The translations under genes were made by a program, and so were the position numbers. This document shows, one piece after another, positions 57,292-64,000 of a stretch of DNA of 64,000 nt. Location of the stretch: the NCBI GenBank assembly GCA_001799895.1, contig MGUI01000070.1, forward strand, positions 1 through 64,000. The letters run 5' to 3'. Position 1 is the stretch's first letter; every line of letters begins with the position of its first letter. The stretch comes from Elusimicrobia bacterium GWD2_63_28. GTDB lineage: Bacteria; Elusimicrobiota; Elusimicrobia; Elusimicrobiales; UBA9959. The notes below the pieces were generated by a model. That model searched no databases and was not told the origin of the DNA. It worked only from the letters and a program-made list of their open reading frames with translations.

Positions 57292-58571
57292 TGGAAAACT
57301 TCTATCTGCCGCGCTGGCTGAAGGAAGAGGGCGGCCTGGACCCGGAGACCGTAGACGCGCTGAAGTACGAGCTGGACAAGCGCATTTACTACTACGGGGC
57401 GCAGTTCGCCTATCCGCAGGAGCGCACCTACCTGGAGCGCAGGTACCGCGGCCTCAAGACGCTGGTGCGCGGCGCGGCCGCGAGACTAAAGCCTTTCCGG
57501 AAGGGGGGGCGGGCCGCACTGCGCCGGGTTTCTTCCAACGCTTATTTCAACCTCAATACCGAACTGGAGGCGGCCGGCTTCGCCGCCGAGGGCGCGCCGT
57601 GGACGCTGTCGCGCGCTGAACTGGGCGACGAGAAACTTTCCCGGCAGATAGACTACCTCAAGAAGGCCTTCGAACTGGCCGATTTCAGGACGCTGGTGAG
57701 CCCGGCCTTCCTGGAGCGGGTCCGGGCTTTCAAGGCCGCGCTCATGGAGTTCTACCGCCGCCGGAACTATGCGGCGCTGGTGGTCCCCTTCGACATGCCC
57801 TTCTTCGAACGCTGCGCCATCGCGGCATTCCGCGAGCTGGGGCGCCCGTCGTTCGTAGCGCTGCACGGCCTGCCGGGCCGCTACAACGCCGTGGACGACA
57901 ACCGCGCCGATTACCTGCTGGTCTGGGGCGACAGGATAAAGGAGCTTTACGTTAAAGCCGGCGTCAGGCCGGAGAAGATCTTCGTGACCGGGCGGCCTGG
58001 CTTCGCCGCGCCGCCGCCAGCGGCGCCGCGATTAACGGCGGAAGACGTGCTGGTGATCTCGAAGTCCATGAACGGCTCGCAGCACAGCGGCGAGGAGATA
58101 CTGACCGACCGCGGCAACCTGCCGCTTTACCTCCTTTCGGTCCGCAAGGGCCTGGAGGCCGCCGGCGTTAAGCGGGCGCGGCTGCGCCTGCACCCGTCGG
58201 AATCGGCGGCGTGGTATAAGAGTTTCCTGGGCGGCGACTTCTACATTTTTGACACGGAGCCGTTGGCGGCTTCGTTGAAGCGGGCCACGCTCGTAGTCGG
58301 GCCCACCTCCACCGTTTTTATAGAGGCGCTGATGGCCGGCGTGAGCTACCTGGTGTACGAGCCCGCCGTCGGCGGCCGCGACCTGACCAATTACCCGCTG
58401 GTGCCGCCCTTCGACGGCTCCGAGCCCGGCGCGCCGCGCGCCGGCACACCGGAAGAACTGGCGGAATTTATTGCCGCTGAAAAGACCGCCCTGCCGGCCG
58501 CGCTGGCGCCGTATCTGAAGACGCCGTTCGACCTGGGGCCGGCCCTGGCCGCCCTGAAAGGGGGCGCTTAA
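57291..58571 (+). CDS. GT-B-like transferase, possible pseudaminic acid transferase
   Basis: This 426-residue protein of unclear family shows ALHGLPGRY near 190, LRLHPSES near 300 and GPTSTVFIEALMAG near 340-353. This is the same His-Pro and Thr-Ser arrangement as the protein at 23629, although the sequences are otherwise distant. In bacterial sialyl- and polysialyltransferases these motifs bind CMP. It follows the Pse genes and precedes a flippase, as the first follows legF and precedes asnB. Alternative: CDP-glycerol-type capsule transferase. Confidence 0.5.
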   Translation: MENFYLPRWLKEEGGLDPETVDALKYELDKRIYYYGAQFAYPQERTYLERRYRGLKTLVRGAAARLKPFRKGGRAALRRVSSNAYFNLNTELEAAGFAAEGAPWTLSRAELGDEKLSRQIDYLKKAFELADFRTLVSPAFLERVRAFKAALMEFYRRRNYAALVVPFDMPFFERCAIAAFRELGRPSFVALHGLPGRYNAVDDNRADYLLVWGDRIKELYVKAGVRPEKIFVTGRPGFAAPPPAAPRLTAEDVLVISKSMNGSQHSGEEILTDRGNLPLYLLSVRKGLEAAGVKRARLRLHPSESAAWYKSFLGGDFYIFDTEPLAASLKRATLVVGPTSTVFIEALMAGVSYLVYEPAVGGRDLTNYPLVPPFDGSEPGAPRAGTPEELAEFIAAEKTALPAALAPYLKTPFDLGPALAALKGGA

Positions 58572-58579
58572 CAGCCCCG

Positions 58580-60112
58580 ATGCCCGCCTCCGTCAAGAAA
58601 CGCTTCGCCGTGTCGTTCGCTTCGAACGCGCTGCGCGCGGGCCTGAGCTTCCTGGCCGGGCTCGTAGTGGCGCGCGGGCTGGGCCCCGGCGATTACGGGC
58701 GGCTGATGTTCCTGCTGGGCAGCTTCGTCTCCATCAAGTCGCTGCTGGACCTGGGCACTTCCAACGCTTTCTACACCTTCATTTCCCAGGCCAAAAGGCC
58801 GCTGCGCTATTACTCCTTCTACCTGCTGTGGCTGGCAGTTCAATTCCTTGTCACCGCCGCGGCGGTGGCGCTGCTGCTGCCGGACTCCGTCGTGCGCGGT
58901 ATGTGGGTAGGCGAGGGCCGTGGCATCATCCTGCTGGCCTTCGCCGCCTCTTTCTTCCAGCAGCAGCTGTGGCAGACCGTAAACCAGATAGCCGAGGCCG
59001 CGCGCAAGACGGTGCGCGTGCAGGGGCTGAACCTGGCGATAGCGCTGACCTACCTGGCCGGCGTGTACCTGCTGACCCATTACGGCGCGCTCTCGGTGAA
59101 AACGGTACTGCTGCTGCTGGCGCTGCAGTACCTGGCCGCCGTGCTGGCCGCCTTCCGGGTGCTGGGCCCCGCCGAGCCGGGCGCCGAAGAAGGGCACGAG
59201 ACGCTGGGCGCGATGCTGAAGAAGTACCGCGACTACTGCGCGCCGCTGGCCGCGCTGTCGGCCGCGACCTTCCTCTATGATTTCGCCGACAAGTGGATGT
59301 TGCAGCGCTTTGGCGGCGCGATGCAGCAGGGCTTCTACCAGGTGGCTTACCAGTTCGCGGCTATCAGCGTGCTGGCTACCGCCTCAATACTCAATATTTT
59401 CTGGAAGGAAATAGCCGAGGCCCTTAAGCTCAAGAACATGGAACGCGTCGGGATGCTGTTCCGCAAAGTGTCCCGCGGGTTATACATGTTCGGCGCTATA
59501 GTGTCTGGCTTCCTGATCCCGTGGAGCCGCGAGATAGTGGCGGTGTTCCTGGGGCCCCAGTACGCCTCGGCCGCCGCCGTGCTGGGACTGATGTTCGTGT
59601 TCCCGCTGCACCAGTCGCTGGGGCAGATCGGCAGCACTATGCTGCTGGCGGCGGAGCGCACGCGGCTGTATTTGAGCATCTCCGTTACCATCATGATCGC
59701 CAACTTCCCGGTGACCTACCTGCTGCTGGCGCAGCCCGGCGGTGCGCTGCCCGGCCTGGGGCTGGGCGCGATGGGTATGGCCTGCAAGATGGTGTTCCTG
59801 AACATGATAGCCGTGAACGTGATCTTCTGGCTGATAGCCAGGAGCTACGGCTGGAAATTCGACTGGTTCTGGCAGGCCGCCGGGCTGGGCCTGGCCCTGG
59901 CCGCCGGCGCGCTGGCCAAACTGGCCGCGGCGCAGGTCTTCGGCCCGCTGGAAGGAGGCGCCGGGCTTGAACTGCTGCCGCCTTTCCTGCTGGCCGGCGC
60001 GCTGTACCTGGCCGCTATGTATTTTTTGCTGCGCGCCATGCCTTGGCTGGCCGGGCTGGAAAAAGCCGAACTGGACGGCTATCTCCGCAAGCTGCGCCTG
60101 CCCCTGCCGTAA
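58580..60112 (+). CDS. Wzx-type oligosaccharide flippase, copy 2
   Basis: This 510-residue MATE/PST-family protein has about fourteen membrane segments. The N-terminus SFASNALRAGLSFLAGLVVA (20) with RGLGPGDYGRLMF is a typical polysaccharide transporter start, and FADKWMLQRFGG with YQVAYQFAAIS marks the middle. It is GC-rich, and unlike the first flippase belongs to the core composition, so two distinct repeat units may be exported. It starts 8 bp after the GT-B-like gene. Confidence 0.82.
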   Translation: MPASVKKRFAVSFASNALRAGLSFLAGLVVARGLGPGDYGRLMFLLGSFVSIKSLLDLGTSNAFYTFISQAKRPLRYYSFYLLWLAVQFLVTAAAVALLLPDSVVRGMWVGEGRGIILLAFAASFFQQQLWQTVNQIAEAARKTVRVQGLNLAIALTYLAGVYLLTHYGALSVKTVLLLLALQYLAAVLAAFRVLGPAEPGAEEGHETLGAMLKKYRDYCAPLAALSAATFLYDFADKWMLQRFGGAMQQGFYQVAYQFAAISVLATASILNIFWKEIAEALKLKNMERVGMLFRKVSRGLYMFGAIVSGFLIPWSREIVAVFLGPQYASAAAVLGLMFVFPLHQSLGQIGSTMLLAAERTRLYLSISVTIMIANFPVTYLLLAQPGGALPGLGLGAMGMACKMVFLNMIAVNVIFWLIARSYGWKFDWFWQAAGLGLALAAGALAKLAAAQVFGPLEGGAGLELLPPFLLAGALYLAAMYFLLRAMPWLAGLEKAELDGYLRKLRLPLP

Positions 60113-60203
60113 CCCTTCCCCATTATTTGATAAAATATTTGTTATTTATAAGGCTGGGCGACCGGCCGGGGTCGTTTTGCAATATTTTGGGACAGGGGAC
60201 AAC

Positions 60204-61202
60204 ATGAACCTTCGCGGTAAAAAAGTGCTGGTGACGGGCGCAGACGGCTTCATAGGCAGCCATCTCGTAGAGGAACTACTCGCAGAGGGCTGCCGCGTAA
60301 AGGCCTTCGTCTATTACAACTCTTTCAACTCCTGGGGCTGGCTGGACACCCTGCCCAAAGCCACCCGGGCCCGGCTGGAGGTTTTCGCCGGCGATATCCG
60401 CGACCCCAACGGGGTGCGCCGGGCCGCCGAAGGCTGCGATGTAATCTTCCACCTGGCCGCGCTGATAGCCATACCGTTCTCGTACCATTCGCCCGACTCT
60501 TACGTGGACACCAATATCAAGGGCACGCTGAACATCCTGCAGGCCGCGCGCGACCTGAAGACGAAGAAGGTGCTGGTCACCTCTACGTCGGAGGTTTACG
60601 GCACCGCGCGCTACGTGCCCATAGACGAGGCGCACCCGTTCCAGGGCCAGTCGCCCTACAGCGCCACCAAGATAGGCGCGGACCGCCTGGCGGAATCTTT
60701 CTACCGCAGCTTCAATTTGCCGGTCACCATTGTGCGGCCTTTCAACACCTTCGGCCCGCGGCAGTCGGCGCGCGCGGTGATCCCCACGATCATAACGCAG
60801 CTGCTCTGCGGCGAGAAGAAGCTGAAGCTGGGCGCGCTGGCCCCGACGCGCGATTTCGTCTACGTGAAAGACACGGCCAAGGGCTTCGCGGCCATAGCCA
60901 AGTGTGACAAGGCGGCCGGGCAGGAGATCAACATAGCCACCGGCAAGGAGATCTCCGTCGGCGACGTGGTGAAGAAGCTGATAGCCCTGATTAACCCGGC
61001 GGCGGTGCTGACGGCCGACAAGCAGCGCGTGCGCCCGGCCAAGTCCGAGGTGGAGCGCCTGCTGGGCGACAGCCGCAAGCTGCGCCGGCTGACCGGCTGG
61101 AAGCCGGGGCAGACCTTCGACCAGGGGCTGGCCGAGACCGTGGAGTGGTTCCGCCGCCCGGAGAACCTGGCGCGGTACAAGAGCGACATTTACAACCTGT
61201 AG
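60204..61202 (+). CDS. legB: NAD-dependent 4,6-dehydratase LegB, copy 2
   Basis: This 332-residue enzyme has the same blocks as copy 1: TGADGFIGSHL (11-21), FVYYNSFNSWGWLDTLP, FSYHSPDSYVDTN, TSTSEVYGTARYVPIDEAHP (20) and Y152xxxK156. Its codons are GC-richer than those of copy 1. ATG 60204 has AGGGGAC upstream; the longer frame into the flippase was rejected. No second LegC is seen next to it in this window; a nucleotidyltransferase follows instead. Confidence 0.88.
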   Translation: MNLRGKKVLVTGADGFIGSHLVEELLAEGCRVKAFVYYNSFNSWGWLDTLPKATRARLEVFAGDIRDPNGVRRAAEGCDVIFHLAALIAIPFSYHSPDSYVDTNIKGTLNILQAARDLKTKKVLVTSTSEVYGTARYVPIDEAHPFQGQSPYSATKIGADRLAESFYRSFNLPVTIVRPFNTFGPRQSARAVIPTIITQLLCGEKKLKLGALAPTRDFVYVKDTAKGFAAIAKCDKAAGQEINIATGKEISVGDVVKKLIALINPAAVLTADKQRVRPAKSEVERLLGDSRKLRRLTGWKPGQTFDQGLAETVEWFRRPENLARYKSDIYNL

Positions 61203-61210
61203 GAGAATCC

Positions 61211-61918
61211 ATGCGAGCCATAATACTGGCCGGCGGCAAAGGCACCCGGCTTAAGCCCTACACGACGCTGATCCCCAAGCCGCTGGTGCCGGTGGGCGAC
61301 GAGATGAGCATCCTGGAGGTGGTCATCCGCCAGCTGGCCCGCGCCGGCTTCAGGAATATCACGATCACGGTGAACCACCTGGCCGAGCTGATGATGGCTT
61401 TCTTCGGAGACGGCCGCAAGTGGGGCGTGAAGGTGACCTATTCCGTAGAGGACAAGCCGCTGGGCACCATAGGGCCGCTGACGCTGATAAAGGATCTGCC
61501 CGAGAACTTCCTGGTGATGAACGGGGACATCCTGTGCGACCTGGATTACCGCAAGTTCTACGACTGGCACGTGCGCGCGGGCAACAAGGTGAGCGTGACC
61601 ACTTTCAACCGCACCTCGAAGATAGACTTCGGCGTGCTGAAATACGACAAGGCCGGCAATATAGTGGAATTCACCGAGAAGCCGGAGCTGGCCTTCGACG
61701 TGAGCATGGGCATCTACTGCCTGAACCGCGCGGTGGTGCGCGCGCTGCCGAAGGCCAGGCCGTACGGCTTCGACCAGCTGATGCTCGACGGCATAAAGGC
61801 CGGCGCGGGCTACAAGGCGCGGCCTTTCAAGGGATTCTGGCTGGACATAGGCCGGCCCGAGGATTACGATTACTGCAATGAGAACTTCAAAACGATCCGC
61901 AAAAAGATCGGCATCTGA
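61211..61918 (+). CDS. Sugar-1-phosphate nucleotidyltransferase
   Basis: This 235-residue protein shows LAGGKGTRLKPYTTLIPKPL (20, residues 6-25), LGTIGPLTLIKDLP, FLVMNGDILCDLDY near 104-117 and FWLDIGRPEDYDYCN near 213-227. The catalytic domain resembles the transferase half of the PtmE-like protein at 15376 but has no CBS part. Next to LegB it may provide GDP-glucosamine-type precursors. Mannose-1-phosphate guanylyltransferase is the alternative. GGAG lies 6 bp before the ATG. Confidence 0.82.
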   Translation: MRAIILAGGKGTRLKPYTTLIPKPLVPVGDEMSILEVVIRQLARAGFRNITITVNHLAELMMAFFGDGRKWGVKVTYSVEDKPLGTIGPLTLIKDLPENFLVMNGDILCDLDYRKFYDWHVRAGNKVSVTTFNRTSKIDFGVLKYDKAGNIVEFTEKPELAFDVSMGIYCLNRAVVRALPKARPYGFDQLMLDGIKAGAGYKARPFKGFWLDIGRPEDYDYCNENFKTIRKKIGI

Positions 61919-62768
61919 GCGCCCGGTACTGATCACCGGCGCGGCCGGTTTTTTCGGGCGGGCCCTGGCCGCGCTGCTGCGCCGGAGCGGGGTTAAACCC
62001 GTATTGTCCGACCTGCGCGCCGGCGCCGTGGACGGCCTGCCCTGCCGGGGCTGCGACCTGACCGATTACGCCGGCGTGAAGCGGCTGCTGCGCGCGGCGG
62101 CGCCCGGCGGGATCTACCACCTGGCCGGGGTGTTCTCGGGGGATTATACGGCCAATTACCGCGGCAATTTCCTGCCGGCCAAACACCTGCTGGACGCGGC
62201 GCTGGAGCTGGGCCTGCAGTGCCGCGTACTGCTGGTGGGCAGCGCGGCCGAATACGGCGCCCCGGCGAAGAACCCGGTGCCGGAGACGGCGCCGCTGAAC
62301 CCGGTGAATTTTTACGGCTTCGCCAAGACGCTGCAGACGCGGCTGGGGGAATATTACAGCCGGGTGTACGGCCTGGACATAGTGACGGCCCGCGTGTTCA
62401 ACCTGACCGGCCCCGGCGTGAGCGAGGCGCTTTTCCCGGGCAGGGTGGGCAGGCAGATAGCCGAATACAAGGGCGGGAAGATTTCAAGCATCAAGGTGGG
62501 GCGGCTGGATTCCTGGCGGGATTATCTGCCGGTGGAGGAAGCCGCCGCGGCCCTGGCCGCGGTGATGGCCCGGGGCGCGGCCGGCGAGGTTTACAATGTG
62601 GGCAGCGGCCGCCCCGTGCGGATGAAGACTTTGCTGGCGGACCTGCTGGCGCGCAACGGCGTGCCTTATACCGCCGTGGAATCGTCCCCGGGGCAGGCGG
62701 GCCGGCTAGACGTGAACAGGATCTACGCCGACACGCGGAAGTTAAACGCGCTGAAGGCGCGGCGCTAA
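61878..62768 (+). CDS. NAD-dependent epimerase/reductase (Rmd-like SDR)
   Basis: This 296-residue SDR starts with a basic Ser/Lys/Arg leader (about 1-15) and then VLITGAAGFFGRALAAL (17-33). It continues YHLAGVFSGDYTANYRGNF (in part), VGSAAEYGAP and YGFAKTLQTRLGEYY. The catalytic order resembles GDP-6-deoxy-4-keto-mannose reductase, which would use the GMD product made at 43.9-46 kb. The start codon lies 41 bp inside the previous gene; no later ATG would keep the NAD loop. Confidence 0.7.
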   Translation: MRTSKRSAKRSASERPVLITGAAGFFGRALAALLRRSGVKPVLSDLRAGAVDGLPCRGCDLTDYAGVKRLLRAAAPGGIYHLAGVFSGDYTANYRGNFLPAKHLLDAALELGLQCRVLLVGSAAEYGAPAKNPVPETAPLNPVNFYGFAKTLQTRLGEYYSRVYGLDIVTARVFNLTGPGVSEALFPGRVGRQIAEYKGGKISSIKVGRLDSWRDYLPVEEAAAALAAVMARGAAGEVYNVGSGRPVRMKTLLADLLARNGVPYTAVESSPGQAGRLDVNRIYADTRKLNALKARR

Positions 62769-62770
62769 CT

Positions 62771-63310
62771 ATGAAAACACTCGATTTCGGCTGCGGCAAA
62801 CGGAAACTGCCGGGTTCGGTGGGCGTGGACATCTCGCCCGACACCGACGCGGACGTGGTGCACGACCTCAACAAGTTCCCGTACCCTTTTAAAGACGGGG
62901 AGTTCACCTCCGTGAAGGCCGACAACGTGGTGGAGCACCTCGACGACCTGCTGAAGGTGATGGAGGAGCTGCACCGCATAACGGCGCCCGGGGCGGAGCT
63001 GAAGATCATAGTGCCGTTCTTCCGCAGCGTCTACGCCTTCATAGACCCGACGCACCGGCATTTCTTCACCTGCCGCAGCTTCGACTATTTCGACCCGGCC
63101 AGCGACTTCAGCAAGTTCTACAAATATTCCCGCGCGCGCTTCTCCGTCAGGCGGGTGGTCTTCGACGAGGACTATCCGGGCACCCTGACGGACCGGCTGG
63201 TGGCCAGGCTGGCCAACTGGAAGCCGGTGTTCTACGAGGCGCGCCTGTCGGCGCTGCTGCCGCTGAGCACGCTGACCTTCTACCTGGAGACGGTTAAGGA
63301 AACTGAATGA
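62771..63310 (+). CDS. Class I SAM-dependent methyltransferase
   Basis: This 179-residue protein opens TLDFGCGKRKLPGSVGVDIS (20, residues 3-22) with the SAM loop, then VKADNVVEHLDDLLKVMEEL (20) and HRITAPGAELKIIVPFF. It is typical of small Methyltransf_11 enzymes in O-antigen loci. It starts 2 bp after the SDR and overlaps the next gene by 4 bp. Substrate unknown. Confidence 0.78.
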   Translation: MKTLDFGCGKRKLPGSVGVDISPDTDADVVHDLNKFPYPFKDGEFTSVKADNVVEHLDDLLKVMEELHRITAPGAELKIIVPFFRSVYAFIDPTHRHFFTCRSFDYFDPASDFSKFYKYSRARFSVRRVVFDEDYPGTLTDRLVARLANWKPVFYEARLSALLPLSTLTFYLETVKETE

Positions 63311-64000
63311 AGTTCGCCGCATACAGGGGCAGGCGCGTACTGGTAACCGGCGGGGCCGGTTTTATAGGCGCGCGCCTGTGCGCGGCGCTGCGCGGGGCGG
63401 GAGCGAAGGTTTTCTGTCTCGACGCCAGGGCGGCCGGCGCGGGCGCGCTGAAATGCGACCTCTCCGACGAGGAGGCGGTTAAGGCCGCCGTCGGGAAAGC
63501 CAAACCCGAAATAGTTTTTCACCTGGCGGCCCTGACCGACCGGGACCCGGCCCCGGCCCTGCTGGGCCGGATGCTGGGGACCAACCTGCAGGGGGCCCGC
63601 AACCTGCTGGAGGCCCTGCGGGAGCGCGGCTGCCGCGCCGCGGTGTTCTCCGGCACGGCCGAGGAATACGGCCGCGGCCCGGCGCCTTACCGCGAGGCGC
63701 AGCCCGAGGACCCGGTGGGCCCTTATTCTTTTTCCAAGGCCTGCGCCACCCAGCTGGCGCTGTTCTACCACAGGGTGCACGGCGTGCCGGCGACGGTGCT
63801 GCGCCCGACGCTGGCCTACGGGCCGGGCCAGCCCCCGACCATGTTCCTGCCGGCGCTGCTGATAACCCTGCGGCGCGGCGAGCCCTTCGAAATGACGGCG
63901 GGCGGGCAGACGCGGGATTTTGTTTTTGTAGACGACCTGGTGGAGGCTTACCTGCTGGCCGGGCTGGCTAAAGCCGCGGCCGGGCAGGTTATAAATATCG
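63307..64000 (+). CDS. NAD-dependent epimerase/dehydratase, cut by window end
   Basis: The first 231 codons of an extended SDR are present: [16 protein letters not shown] (12-27), FHLAALTDRDP near 72-82, SGTAEEYGRGP and YSFSKACATQLALFY (catalytic Tyr/Lys near 143-147), with DFVFVDDLVEAYLLAG near the end of the window. It resembles UDP-glucose 4-epimerase/GDP-sugar epimerase types. Specificity cannot be told without the rest. It overlaps the methyltransferase stop (ATGA). Confidence 0.75.
   Translation, partial: MKFAAYRGRRVLVTGGAGFIGARLCAALRGAGAKVFCLDARAAGAGALKCDLSDEEAVKAAVGKAKPEIVFHLAALTDRDPAPALLGRMLGTNLQGARNLLEALRERGCRAAVFSGTAEEYGRGPAPYREAQPEDPVGPYSFSKACATQLALFYHRVHGVPATVLRPTLAYGPGQPPTMFLPALLITLRRGEPFEMTAGGQTRDFVFVDDLVEAYLLAGLAKAAAGQVINI

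Noticed and set aside
1..64000. Insertion sequences, integrases, rRNA or tRNA genes
   Set aside because: No transposase or recombinase motif and no rRNA or tRNA sequence was recognised anywhere, despite the mosaic composition and repeats.

Overview
The window is a surface-polysaccharide locus of a diderm (Gram-negative type) bacterium. It encodes a Wza-type outer-membrane export lipoprotein, an outer-membrane beta-barrel, a Wzc-type tyrosine kinase, two Wzx flippases, two Wzy/WaaL-type membrane proteins, and the nucleotide-sugar pathways that feed them. No ribosomal or other phylogenetic marker is present, so the phylum cannot be fixed from the sequence. An Elusimicrobiota-like MAG is only a guess. 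Most of the window is GC-rich, but roughly 15.4-17.3 kb and 21.3-34.4 kb are visibly AT-rich with different codon use, as expected for exchanged antigen cassettes.

Layout. 0-1 kb: a DUF3800 gene converging on a small structured RNA that has its own promoter and terminator. 1-4.1 kb: a secreted TIM-barrel protein, then a FecR-like protein with an outer-membrane barrel. 4.1-5.8 kb: an XRE regulator/nucleotidyltransferase pair (toxin-antitoxin-like) plus a small unknown gene. 5.9-11.9 kb: export and control genes (LMW phosphatase, Wzy/WaaL, Wza, Wzc), interrupted between wza and wzc by a second DUF3800/RNA cassette and a winged-helix gene remnant. 11.9-22.3 kb: a UDP-sugar dehydrogenase and a legionaminic-acid-type pathway (LegB, LegC, PtmE-like, formyltransferase, LegI, WbqC, methyltransferase, LegG, PIG-L deacetylase, LegF). 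22.3-34.8 kb: an AT-rich assembly cassette (Wzx, glycosyltransferases, AsnB-like amidotransferase lacking its glutaminase cysteine, Wzy, acyltransferase, sugar epimerase, initiating phosphoglycosyl transferase). 34.8-38 kb: aminotransferase plus PglF/CapD dehydratase. 38-43.8 kb: a second FecR-like protein and the dTDP-rhamnose genes with two RmlC homologues, then an MBL hydrolase. 43.9-49.2 kb: two GMD-type dehydratases, ManC, and CDP-glucose enzymes. 49.2-60.1 kb: a B12-binding-type radical SAM enzyme, a pseudaminic-acid pathway (PseC, PseF, PseG-GNAT fusion, PseI), an aldo-keto reductase, a class III aminotransferase, a GT-B-like protein and a second Wzx. 60.2-64 kb: a second LegB, a nucleotidyltransferase, an SDR, a methyltransferase, and an SDR cut by the window end.

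How it fits together. The initiating transferase puts a first sugar phosphate on lipid carrier. The glycosyltransferases extend it with rhamnose/talose-, 6-deoxymannose-, CDP-6-deoxyhexose-derived and nonulosonic acid residues. Wzx flips the unit, Wzy polymerises it, and Wza/Wzc export it under phosphatase/kinase control.

Most unusual signals. (1) Two DUF3800 cassettes about 9 kb apart carry a roughly 97-nt RNA with near-consensus sigma70-type promoters and compensatory base changes in its stems. (2) A 23-bp palindrome is dispersed in seven copies, and in two rhamnose genes it supplies the last residues and the stop codon. (3) Several genes look leaderless. (4) The legionaminic operon has a formyltransferase where the LegH acetyltransferase would be expected.
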